The notes beneath the pieces were generated by a model. It was given only the letters and a program-made list of their open reading frames with translations. It did no database searches and was not told the origin of the DNA. A DNA stretch of 64,000 nucleotides from Elysia crispata (Eukaryota > Mollusca > Gastropoda > Plakobranchidae). A program made the translations under genes and the position numbers. The stretch spans positions 416,501-480,500 of the forward strand of contig JAWDGP010000286.1 of NCBI GenBank assembly GCA_033675545.1, in the 5' to 3' direction. This document shows, one piece after another, positions 11,600 to 23,228 of this stretch (position 1 is the first letter of the stretch; every line of letters begins with the position of its first letter).

Positions 11600-13374
11600 A
11601 TAGGCTATATCTTCCGAATTCCGGTGCGAAACTCAACCAAATTTTGCGTTTTCCATTTATTTTTACAACAATGTAATTGGGAATTCCTACATTGATTGTG
11701 CCTATTCGCGCCGCGGCGGAGACTTCTTTTTAAAAAAATGTAAAGTGGCAAAATGTATTACCATTAGTGAAACAGGTCAATACGTGATGTCTTCATTGAG
11801 ATTATATACAGAGAACAAAGAGGGGGCGGTCTTAAGACGAAACAGCCAAATTTGAGCACTGCTTGCCTTCTAGAGCCCGAATGTTCTATGTGGATACAAT
11901 TACGAGATTAGGGCATAGGAATACATGTAAATGCAATCATATGTATATTCTGCTCCCAAAAGAGGATGCTCTTTAGAAGCCGGCCTTTACCTCGAAATAA
12001 TTTGTTTCTATCTTAATTCTATTAATAACGTTGAGGAAATAAATTACTTTAACGTACGCAAAAATATATAGATCTACATGTACTTTTTGGGATGAATGTG
12101 TCTTCACTGATATTCCTTATTTCTCAATGATTTGAATATCCAAACCGCAATCAAGACTCAAGCCCGTCACTGTGAAGTACTTCTGAGCGTTGCGGAAAAG
12201 TATGATCTCTTATGGCTAAAACGGACATAAGCTGAGAAGACGTATCATCTAGCTAAACGATTGCATCACAATTATTTTGCTTGGCTATAAATTGAGTAGA
12301 AAGTAGGCCTAATATTTTACTTAAGAGTATAAAATTGTCCATCAAATCAAGTGAGCTCTCTTGCGCATCGGCCTTTGTGAGATCGCAAAGAAACACAATG
12401 AGAGCTAAGCAAATTCCTCTTTGGCGGCCAGTAATGTATCGTAGTCGGTTTTGCGGTGTTTTTACTGTAAAACAACATCAGTAAGTGATACTAGTTAGCG
12501 CAAATCCCTCTATTTAGGATTTTCTTTCATGGCAGTGAAATGCTCTTTTTTAAGGGAAAAAAACATGGTTTCATTTGAATGATAAGCCCATCTCATTTAA
12601 AACTTCACCGTCAATGTAGTAAAACGCTTCGTATTTTTTTTTTTTTTTTGCATCACTAGATTGTATAAACCCAATATGTTTCTTTTCTTTGGCACTAATA
12701 TTATATTTTTAAACAATACAAAGAAGATATGTCAATACATGGGCTAATTGTCTGCATAAAGCACAACACAACACGACTTTGTTGGAACAGCCACGGCGAC
12801 TGTTTCATACTGAGCTCTGTGTTAATGGCTTTTGTTGTCAGCAGGAGCAAAACAAACAGAAAACACACACACACACACAAGTCACTGAGAAGCAGCAAAA
12901 TTAATTCCGGTCGCTTGCAGAGCGTGTACCACGCTTTGGTGGATATAGCTGTTCATACTTTATGTACCTGATGGCGGGTTTCGGCGTGAGAAAAGAAAGA
13001 GTACACGTTTTGAAATGAAAATCACCGGTAACATTGAATAAGCGAACGGATGAGTCATAATAAACTGAAACCAACAAGTTCTCTTTGTGGAAGATTGTGG
13101 AAAGAGTAAAATGTCAAGTTCAAGAAATCGTAACTTTGATTTAATGAAACCTAGAGGTCTTTCATATTGTGAGCACAGAGGTGTAAATGAACTCGTATTT
13201 AGATGTAAGTTTTTAGGCGAGCTGTCATGATTAACATAGACGGGCGACACCCTGGGGCCTGACTGGCATTGTGTGACAATACGTGGAATCAACGCATTGA
13301 ATCAGACCCATTGTGAGCTTGACAGGTCAGATGAGACTTACTTCCTATTCACTTCAGTCACTATTTATACTCAC
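11600..13374. other. CpG-bearing gene-free stretch
   Basis: No gene or RNA recognised. A short (CA)n tract lies near 12865. CpG is noticeably more frequent than in the gene bodies. Several 60-110 codon frames (for example near 12960-13292, minus) lack coding-like features. Confidence 0.4.
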
Positions 13375-13481
13375 GCCTCTAACTTTGGCGCAGCTGTTAC
13401 CATCTTCTGCCAGCATCCGTGTCATCCTGCTGCGCTGCCTTATTGTGTTTAAAGCGCGGTGAAACTGGCATTCTGGGTTGT
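13375..13481 (-). other. Exon-like open segment, function unknown
   Basis: On the minus strand a segment with an acceptor-like AG before 13481 and a strong GTGAGT donor after 13375 encodes NPECQFHRALNTIRQRSRM, then MLAEDGNSCAKVRG. Its composition is more coding-like than the surroundings and alternative frames are closed. I do not recognise the peptide, the polypyrimidine tract is weak and no partner exon was found, so it could be chance or part of an unknown repeat. Confidence 0.2.
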
Positions 13482-13489
13482 CTATGATA

Positions 13490-15529
13490 AATGAACTATC
13501 GTTATTTATCCCCATGGAATTTTTGTCTAGGACCACGTTGAGACATATATAGACTCTTACAAGCACTGAAGTTGTAGTTTTTACACTATTTGTCACACGA
13601 AAGCAACAGTTTGTTACATGTTGCATCCCGAAAAATAAATATGCAGACAAGGAGAGGTATATGATCAATGGGGCCTAGAATATAAAACAGTAGGGGTAGT
13701 TTTGTAAGGCGAATGAAACATAACCGTTTTACACTAGTAAAAAAAAATGATTTTCGGTGTCCCTCATTATTTGCTCTAGGTTGAATGACTCATCCACTAC
13801 GAGTTGAAATTTTAAAAATTTCAGTGTTAAGTGGATAACACTTGTCTTTCTCTTTACTTCTTACACTGTTTTCATTAAGGCAATCGAGTGTTGGCATGGC
13901 TTTTAGTAAAAAAAAAAATTAAATTAAAAAGTTCAGCTTTCTTAATTAGTCTATTGATTGGGGATGATCCCCAACAAATAATATCGAAAGTGAACAGTGA
14001 CCCTGTAAGGCAGAGGACAAATCTATACCTTCAAACTGAATGATTTAATATGTTTGTGGAAAAGAATGAAGTCGATGATTGATTTTCTTGCTTATTGCAT
14101 CGATTCAGGGATTCCAGCTTAATTGAAAGGCAGTCCATGGTGTTTTATTACTTTTAATACTCATCAATACTGACAACGGTATTGTCGGATAGAAAAGATA
14201 AAAGTAGCATGTACATAGTATTACACACTAACCAGTGAAGAAGAAAAAAGGCAAATGAAAATTCTTCAACTAGTTTCTCGTTAAATATCCATATACTTCA
14301 AAGACCGAGATCTGAGATCATGTAACTGTGAGCATACAGTTGATACTCAAACTTCAGCGCGGTGACAGCGGGGTAGATTAGTACACAGCAGCATTAGAGC
14401 TTTGCTTCCAGTCACCATAGTTGTAAGCCTTGCATAACGCCATTAACGGTTACGTTATCGGTGGGAGGTTTGCGACAAGCGAATAATGCTACGTACCGCT
14501 GGTCTGATAGGAGGAGTTTATGCAAGTGATGTCGTAGTGTAGCTAAGGGCCCGTTACCTTCGTATGTGAAACTTCAGAAATCAAGCTAGCGCGGCGCTGC
14601 TAAAGAGTTCGTTTTCTATAGCGTTTTCCATATAAGGAACTCAAGGCGCGTTACATAAACAGAACTTTTCTTCAGTATTAACATAATTAACACTATTGTG
14701 CCTAAACATTTCATATATTGAGAGGCACTCTTATATTCATGAAGAGTGGTTGAAAAAAGATTCTTGAACCGACAAATCATTTGTGTATTAGAATATATAA
14801 AACACAGTTCTGGTCTTTTACATCATGGAAAATCAACTACTTCTGTACTTCCAAATCTATTTTAAAACACATTTTTAACATTCCTAGGAAGGCTGTGAAT
14901 TCGCACAAAAGATAGCCTGCCTAAAACATTGCCTCGCGGTATTTCATAGCTGCCCGTTAACTAAACGTACATGGTTTAATGGTGTCTCTGAATGAATAGA
15001 TTTAAATGTTAAAAAAAATGACCTAACTGTTTTATTCAACAAAATGCCAAAATAAACTTACAGCCACGATATCAAAGAAGTATAGGGCATAACCCACTAA
15101 CTTCTAAAACCTTGAAGCCAGAACTTCACCAACTTAAATGGTCCGTTGTCACTGTAGGGTACATCTTAAAACAAAGATAATAAAAGAATAGAAAATACTA
15201 GATCAACTTTCCCCAAGCTTAATAGATAAACACGACTACTTAAAACCACGTTGGGAGATGAAGCCGGAAAAGTTTTTAAAATTTGAAAATTTGAATATGT
15301 TGAGCGAAAATAAACAAAATCTAAAAAAAGAAAAAAGCGAATAGAGAACAGTGCCAGTACATACTAATTTACTTTATTTGCCAACCTGCAAATACTTCGT
15401 GTCGGTCAAACCATATTATATTATTGTAATAATATCAGGGATGAGAACTGGGCACAAAATTTTATTAGTGAACTTTTTTAATCGGTCAATGCGAGCAGCG
15501 TAGGCAGAAGCATTCTCTCTCCTCCCCCC

Positions 15530-15560
<31 letters not shown>

Positions 15561-16414
15561 AAAAAAAAAAAAAAAAAATTCGATTGTACACCAATCCATG
15601 ATTGAGGAGCACTATTGTTTTCTTACTAATTTAGCTCATTTTTTTTTTCTGTGCTCAGACTAAGAAATTAGCAGAGAGTCATTTGAATGTGTTTGGCTCA
15701 CCCGCCATTTTTTTAAAAACTGCTGATTCGAGACAACTGTTTTATATGTTTGGCTGACCCATAAGCATTTCCTATATTATATCCCTAAAAAAGAAAGAGT
15801 TAAAAATGAATACATTTTTAATGTATAGCAATGGAATGTCTTTAGTCAAGTCGTAAATAAATCCACTTCCATTGTAAATTCTATAAGCATTCTTAATATA
15901 AAGTCCAAAGCCGTATTTATCTAGTTCGTTTATATTTTTGGGACTCAAGTATAAACCTTTTGAAAAATTTCAATTTTTCATTTACGGAATCTGTTTTTAA
16001 TTGGAACACAAATAAGAATATTTGAAATTTCATTAATGATTCCACCTTTGTGAAATTAAAGAATAAGTAATTGGTTCTTTCCTCCCATTATTAAAGTTTT
16101 TTTAAAAGAATTATTGGTTCATCGACAGTTCTTACAATATTATCAACCAAAGCGAATGTATAGCTTTTTTGTCGACCATAGTTTTCACTTAATTAGATTT
16201 ATTTTTTTTTTCAATAGGTTTTATGTAATATCCTGCATTTCTTTGATCTTTTTGTAACAATCTAATTAATGTTAGTCTATTTGTATTCTTCACAAACGTA
16301 ATTAATTTAGCACATTGAGTTGTCTATATTTATATTGTTTACTTTTATCCATCTACGATCTACTACCTAATCGATATTTTCCTACGATTAAACCTTGTTT
16401 TCTCTGTGTGTGCC
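13490..16414. other. Gene-free, CpG-rich stretch
   Basis: No gene recognised. It includes a CpG-dense patch (about 14340-14640, roughly 20 CpG in 300 bp), a dispersed repeat copy (about 15349-15416) that also occurs at 18580-18645, and a C/A homopolymer junction (15524-15578). The CpG patch could be the unmethylated start of a transcript, but no exon can be attached to it. Confidence 0.4.
15524..15578. repeat. Poly-C/poly-A homopolymer junction
   Basis: Twenty-seven C followed directly by twenty-eight A. The same arrangement (C-run then A-run) is found on the minus strand at 9681-9712. Exact lengths are unreliable because homopolymers are prone to sequencing error. Confidence 0.9.
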
Positions 16415-16426
16415 CTATGGCTTTAC

Positions 16427-17931
16427 TTACTTGACTTATCGCCGTTCCGCATCGTAGTCGTCAGACTGCAACGCCTCGGCTGCCTTTTGTATTCCTGTGC
16501 ATAGTATCCTCCACTGATCCCTCTGTTCTGCGATCTTTTTCAGGTTTTCAATGTCTTTGAAGGTTTTAAGACCATAAGTATTACTTTCTAAACGGGACAA
16601 GTCGTTGTTCAAGACCACTGGCAAGGTAGTGATTGGTCTTCCCCTGTATTTGTCCCCTTGTGGGATAAAGAATCCTTCCATGGCTTTATTGGCTGGGATT
16701 TCTCTGTCGCGTCGCAGTATATGTCCGAACAAACGCGATCTGTTTTCCAAAACATACAGTGAAAGCGGGCGTTCATTGCATTGCTTGTAGAGAGCCTTGT
16801 TTGTTATCTTTACTGGGTATCTTATCCCAACAACCCGCTTCAGCTGTTTTCTGTGAAACGCATCCAATTTCTTTTCTTCAGCTTGTGTTAGTGCCCACGT
16901 AGAACAATTGTAAGTTAAGACAGATTTGACAAGTGCTCTATACAGCTTCAGTTTTGTTTTCTTCTTAAGTTTGTCGCCTCTTACCCACACGTTCTGTAAT
17001 TTGGCTAGGGCTGTGGTGGACAGTTGCTTTCTTCTCTGTACATCCTCTGTGTCTCCAATTAGGGTTCCGACTTTTTTAGTGTTTTTCCAGCTTTTTTCAT
17101 TTCTGTCCAGTATTGTATATTCTGTTTTATCGACATTAACTTCAAGATTGTATCTTTTTAGAACCCTCTGTATCTGTGCTACGTCTATTCTCTCTCGTGC
17201 TATGAAGTCCACATCATCTGCATATGCTATTTCATTGGGAAGAGTCTTTTCGGATTCAGGAAGTATCGGTCTGACTTCTTTAAGAGCATTTTCAAGATAT
17301 ACCACAAACAGGATCGGGCTAAGGCTATCTCCTTGAGGTGTGCCTATATTACTTGTAAATTTCTTTTCCTCTTTTGTTCCTCCTATTCTTATATTTAGGC
17401 AGGTGTTGCTTAGAAGGAACCGCACTAATCTCAGCTCGTCTTCTTCGATGATGGTTTCGAGTATGTTAAGGAGGGTTGCTCTGTCTATTGTGTCGAAGGC
17501 TGCTGACATATCTATCCCAGTAATTGTTATGTTTATCTTTTCTTGTAGTGTCTTTGCGGCCAGCCATTTGTGTGTCCATGCTACGTCTGCTGTACGTCTA
17601 TTTGGACGAAAACCGCTTTGACTATGAGAGATGTATTTTTCTACATGTGGTCTTATTCTCTCAAGTACGATAGTTGAAAGAGTTTTTCGGATGGTGTTTA
17701 GCAGTGTTATTGGTCGCAGATTCTTAGGCGGACCTTTTGGTTTTCCTGGCTTTGGTAACGGTATGATTTCGTCCACGTTGATGTCAAGGATTTCATGTTT
17801 TTCGAAGGACTCGTTAATAATATTTGCAATATAGCTGTCGATCGTCTCTGGTCCATATTTTAAAAGCTCCCCTTGAATGCCATCTTTTCCGGGTGCCCGG
17901 TTGTTATTAAGTTTATTTATACTTTTTCTCA
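16427..17931 (-). mobile_element. Young 5'-truncated LINE with 12-bp target duplication
   Basis: A 1505-bp insertion flanked by the identical 12-mer CTATGGCTTTAC at 16415-16426 and 17932-17943, as expected from target-primed reverse transcription. It contains the 3' two thirds of a reverse transcriptase gene with no stop or frameshift. After the stop codon only nine bases (GTCAAGTAA) remain before the duplication, so the 3' untranslated region is almost absent and ends in an AAGT-like repeat. Very short, repeat-ended 3' UTRs are known from the RTE clade, but I could not assign this family to a clade. A decayed relative lies at 1420-2480. Confidence 0.9.
16436..17931 (-). CDS. LINE reverse transcriptase, 5'-truncated
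   Basis: Reverse transcriptase of a non-LTR retrotransposon, about 500 open codons. Motifs in order from the N end: NNNRAPGKDGIQGELLKYG (fingers), NLRPITLLNTIRK, SQSGFRPNRRTADVAWTHKW, ITGIDMSAAFDTIDR (first catalytic Asp), GTPQGDSLSPILFVVYLE, EIAYADDVDFIARE (YADD catalytic pair), then thumb and C-terminal region with LTYNCSTWAL and RLFGHILRRDREIPA. No endonuclease, ORF1 or native start is present: the element begins inside the fingers domain. An ATG upstream at 17980 lies in host flank and would add about 15 foreign residues. The frame has no break, so the copy is young even though it cannot move by itself. Confidence 0.92.
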
Positions 17932-17960
17932 CTATGGCTTTACCTAAATGATAAATATAT

Positions 17961-18033
17961 AACAAGTGTTGAAACAGCAACGTTTAATCTATTTTCAATC
18001 GAAAACTAGAACAAGTGTTGAGGCAGCAACGTT
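17961..18033. repeat. Spaced 24-bp direct repeat
   Basis: Two near-identical 24-mers (17961-17984 and 18010-18033; AACAAGTGTTG then CAGCAACGTT, two differences) lie 49 bp apart just outside the LINE. Cause unknown; possibly the edge of an older repeat or a small tandem duplication. Confidence 0.8.
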
Positions 18034-18406
18034 TTCGCTAGGTTAAGATTCATCTTGTTTTTGCTTCCACTGCTCTGCAAACTCTGGTTTGTTTACATTT
18101 CTTGAATTTGTTTTTTTCAATCGACAAACTTCAGAAAAGCTAAGGCCTAAATTTAAAAAACTGTGGGAAATTGATATTGATATCGATATAATATATCGCA
18201 CACTTTTATACTTTCGCATTGGTTGATATTTGATGATGGAAAAATAGCGTTTTTCCACTGTTTCTTTTTCCTTAAAATTTTACATACGTTCAATCTTATG
18301 AATCAAAGTTTTCATCTAACACATTGTTAGGATTTCTAAAGGATCACATGACTGTTCAAAATATACGGAATTCTGTAAATGTACGGAAAATTCTCTTCGC
18401 ACATAT

Positions 18407-18946
18407 ATGCATAAATATATTTTTCTCAACGGCATGCTCATATTTACATTTCTCAGAAAGCATGGCTTGAGTAATGAGTGTTTTCCACTGTCTTGCAATA
18501 AAGACGATCATACTTTGATCAAGATTAGTTTAGGAACTAGGCACTTCGACCAATTGAGACTTATCCTAGACATGCACTCGGTACGTATTAATTTACTTTA
18601 TTCGTCAACTTGCAAAACCACTTGTCGGTCAAACCATATACAGTGTATGGATATATTTCTCCCAAAGGTTTGCTCATATTTACATATTAGGAAACATGAC
18701 TTGAGTCATGTGTCTTTTCTACTCTCTTGCAATAAATACGATCATGTATTGACCATGAGTAGCCTAGGTACTCGGCACTTTGACCAACTGAAACTAATCC
18801 TTGGCATATATCTTTTAAAAAAAAATGGACATTTACAATTTGATGCGACAATAGATCTTGGGCGAAACAATTTTAAAGGTTTAAATAAAAAACTTGTCGA
18901 CCTTGTTGACACTGGAAGTTATAATTGCATTACTTGCAACGCTTGA
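18407..18946 (+). other. Open frame with two internal 78-codon repeats, unknown
   Basis: A 179-codon open frame whose DNA is a diverged direct duplication: the unit near 18436-18630 recurs near 18672-18820 with a 234-236 bp period. In protein terms RKHGLS, LSCNKDDH and SLGTRHFDQLRLIL recur as RKHDLS, LSCNKYDH and SLGTRHFDQLKLIL in the same frame, because two small indels balance. The end of unit 1 (18580-18645) also matches about 15349-15416, so the sequence is dispersed. No known domain or splice partner is seen. It may be a repeat family that is open by chance, or a remnant of a coding element. Confidence 0.45.
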
Positions 18947-19611
18947 TCATAACTATTCAAGCACACACATCTGGCATATATAAAAAAAAAGCAAACTTAA
19001 GATTGATAATACAGAAACAGAGAAAGAGGAATAGACAACCTTGCATAAAAGGCATCTGGTCGTTGACAAATGTTTCTCATTTTATTGAAAAGTGAATATT
19101 TTTATAGGGCTTTATTTAGAAAACGACATTTATTTATCTCTGAATAGAGGCATGATAGAACTTTAAACAGTTTACGATGCACTTGCTCTTACTTTTAATC
19201 CCTACCAAGATTTACCTTCTCAAACAGCTTTATCTAGTTTAATACTAATAATAGCATTGCAGTGGACTCTTTTATTTCTCAGCAAAGCTCATAAAATTTG
19301 CACATTTAAAGAAAAAAAAGCTCACAGTCATAATTATTTCCATGCATTGATTTTAAAATGAGCATTTAATTTTACAGAATAGTTGAATTTGCTTTTGACA
19401 AATTCTGAGCCTACTTGAGATAATCTAGGGCAAAATACAATAAATAAATAGAATATATTTTCAACAGAGCCTCAATAAGCTGTCAACAGGTCAAAAGCAA
19501 TATCTTTATACATGTTCTTGTCATGCCTTGAGTTTGGATGCTATCTTGTTAAACAGAGATCTGTTGCCTTAATGATTTAATCTTAAATTCAAAGGCAATA
19601 TAAAGCTTGAC

Positions 19612-19911
<300 letters not shown>

Positions 19912-22894
19912 TAATTGAAACTTTCTTTTATTTTTATTTCTATTTTTCTTTCATTGAAATGCTTCCAAATTTCAACTTAATTTTCTGATACATTAAAAGG
20001 GTAAGGAGTCTTCATGAAATTTCACTTTGGACAAAAATGAATGAATATAAAGCTCAATGAAGTAAAAATCAGCCAATTACTACTCTATTGAAAAATGCAA
20101 AAGTGCAAAATTGGATTCTCTTCATTTATTTTAAAATACATATTCTGTTAAAATCAACAAAAGACTTGAAATAACACAAATAAAATTATGTTTATGATTG
20201 TTCATTAATAAATAAAATATGATTATAGATGGTGCAATTACAATGACTTTAAACATATTTTTCATTAATAAATAGCAATTCACAATTAAGCACACTAAAA
20301 TTTATTTGTTCCGCCCAACTATTAAAACAATCCCCCAAAAATAGTAAGCTAGAAACGGAGAATTTATCAAAAATAAGATAATGAATTGGCATTTATACAG
20401 GACTAACTTTCATAGTAAATTTAGCACATTAATTGCTATAAAATATTTGTCGTTTTTCAGACTAAATATCTTTCACATGCTGCAAAGGTATTAAATAACT
20501 TAGAAGAAGTGATTTTTCAAGTTAAAAAAAAAACTATGTTTATGATTATAATAAAAAATATCCAAAAAGTATTTATCTGACCGACAGTTTCAACAACAGC
20601 GAACCGTAGCCCGACTATACTAATGACAAATGATGAAAAACGAAATTTCTTTTTTTTTACTAGCCTATGTATTATAATATATCAATTGGATATTAAATAA
20701 TTTTGGTAAGATTTAAACACATGTGCCACATTATTTTCAGGCAAAATTAATGTTTCTGTAGAATGCATAATTTTGAAACAAAATACAAAAAACAAACAAA
20801 CAAGTACCATAAACTATCAGCTACAAAGTATTTTACTTTCATTAAGTATTGGTAATCATATGCCTGACGTGATGTTTCAAGGATAAAAAAAAGTAATCAA
20901 TAAAACTATGATATTGATATATAATCTTTAGTGACCTTCTGACTACAACTATGATAAAAAAAAAAGACAGACAATAAATTGGCTAGAGACATCTAAAAAA
21001 CTTAAAAATATAACTGCTGTATAAACCATAATATTTGCATATTGGTAAGCGAAAAAACCAATTTGTTCAGTGTTAAGCATACACTACAAAATATGTCTTC
21101 AAGAAGTCTAAATGAATGGAATACTAGAGTTTTGAATTTGAAGATGACAAAACCCTCCAACAACCTAAAAGTAAGTAAACTGCTCTTTGCCTTACTATTT
21201 AAGAAGCACAGGAAGCCAAAACTTCCTACATGTATAATTCCTTGCAATTTTCTCAATTGATAAATTCAGAATAAAGGCACTGTTCTAAAGACCAGTACCT
21301 TTGAGTGGAACATGAACAGCATGCTTCCTATTTGAACTGGGAGCAAGCAAATATTCCAGGTAATCCTCTTCTGCAAACAATCTATTGCTCTGGCATGCTT
21401 TATAATTCAAATGAAAAAAAAACAACAACCCAAAAACCAAACCGTTGGTACAAAAAAACAACAACAATCCAACAAAACAAAACTGTGAATTACAGAAGTT
21501 ACACAAAAGCAACTTCAGGTGACTTAAATTGTAATTCAAAATCAGGGATCACATTATGTAATCTCCATTGAATTCAAAGTTTATCTTGCATCTTTTCTAA
21601 GGAACAATATCAATATTCATCATTTATGATCATGAAGCTTATTGTCCTCAATTTTCATCACTGCACACATCATCTGGTAAAGAGATATGTTATATCTGGC
21701 AAATACAGCAAAATTCGCTGACAAATATTATTTTTACTTTATTTGATTTCTGAATGAGACATGTGGAACTATCAAATATTTCAGTACGGGCAATGAAGAA
21801 AAAGTTTGTATTCCCGGCTCTTCTTTTAACATGTCATAAATAATTAAAAACAAAAACTAACAGGTATGCTTGTAAAATTAAATAACAGTACCCCTTCTCA
21901 GTACGAACACCCCCCCACCCCCCCAAAAAAAAAGCAAAAAAAACAACACCAATTATTAAGCGAGCTGTAATGAAAGCAAGCAAGGGGAATAGCCTTGAAG
22001 GAGAAAATACCAGATCAGTGTTGGCAGAGCCTTTACATGATAAATGCTATTTTTAAGTCATTGACAATGAGTAAAAATTTTTTCCCTCAAAATGTAAGAG
22101 GACAAGTTAATAAAATATTCAGTTCCAGACAAAAGCATTAGACAAACTCAACAATCATATTGACAATAAAGATTTGTTGTATAAATTTGTTAAAAGTCAT
22201 TGAAAAGTGAACCATTTTATTTCAGTTTTGTATAGGTTTTAAATAATTGTGTCATTCAAAGAAGCAATTGCATGAAAATATAAAGAATAAAAAACTGCCT
22301 TCACACCTCACAACTCCAGCAAATTACTAACCAAAACTTTGGTCTCTTTCAAGCAAAACAAGTTTGACATTAGTTTGTACAAATTTTTAGTAACACCACA
22401 TACCTACAAACTGTCATAAGAGTTAACTTGTGAAGTTATTTTCATGTGTTCAATTCCAAATATTAGATTTCGGTTCCTTTAAAACCAGTAAATCAATGAA
22501 ATACAAAAACATTTTTAAGTTCTAAGTCTTATGAAAGATTAGGTCATAAATTTAGTCAAGCTTCTATTTTACAATGTCAGCAAGCCAAATTTCAAATAAG
22601 ATTCCTTCTATAACAACATGCACTAGAAGACCATAGTCTGTGCACAAGAGAATAAAAAGAAACATACTTACAATCATTGGAATATAAAGCAGAAATTTTA
22701 TAATTTCTCTTATGACAAAAACAAATAGGGAGGACAAGTTTAAATAACCTGCATTTGGCAAAATATTGAAGCTTGAGAGTGGAACATGGAAATCACTAAT
22801 CTCTTTTACAGCACAAGTGATTTTTTCAGTTGTTTTTTTTTATGCCTTTCTTACAAAGACATGAATAAAAATGGATTCATTCATTTCATGGACA

Positions 22895-23228
22895 GAAAAG
22901 ATCTTCTTCAAAATGGCTTGAATATTTGTTTCTATTTTGGTTCTTTCTTTCCTTCATTTTTTAAAAACTTTTCCCAATTCTTGTCATCTTTCTTCAAACC
23001 ACCTCAAAAGTATTTATTTTCTTTTTCCAAAATTTTGATATCAGGAACAATAATTTGATATTTGAAAAGATCTTCTTCAAAATGGCTTGAATATTTGTTT
23101 CTATTTTGGTTCTTTCTTTCCTTCATTTTTTTAAACTTTTCCTAATTCTTGTCATCTTTCTTCAAACCACCTCAAAAGTATTTATTTTCTCTTCCCAAAA
23201 ATTTGATATCAGGAACAATAATTTGATA
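22895..23228. repeat. Tandem duplication, 169-bp unit
   Basis: The block starting GAAAAGATCTTCTTCAAAAT at 22895 is repeated at 23064 and runs to about 23228. The two units differ at only a handful of sites, mostly homopolymer lengths, so the duplication is recent. No coding frame is conserved across both. Confidence 0.93.

Noticed and set aside
14620-14665. Short GCGTTTTCC...CTCAAGGCGC block as a known invertebrate SINE
   Set aside because: It resembles a motif common in aquatic animal repeats, but too short here to assign.
16605-17834. Several plus-strand frames of 60-136 codons
   Set aside because: Antisense shadows of the LINE reverse transcriptase.
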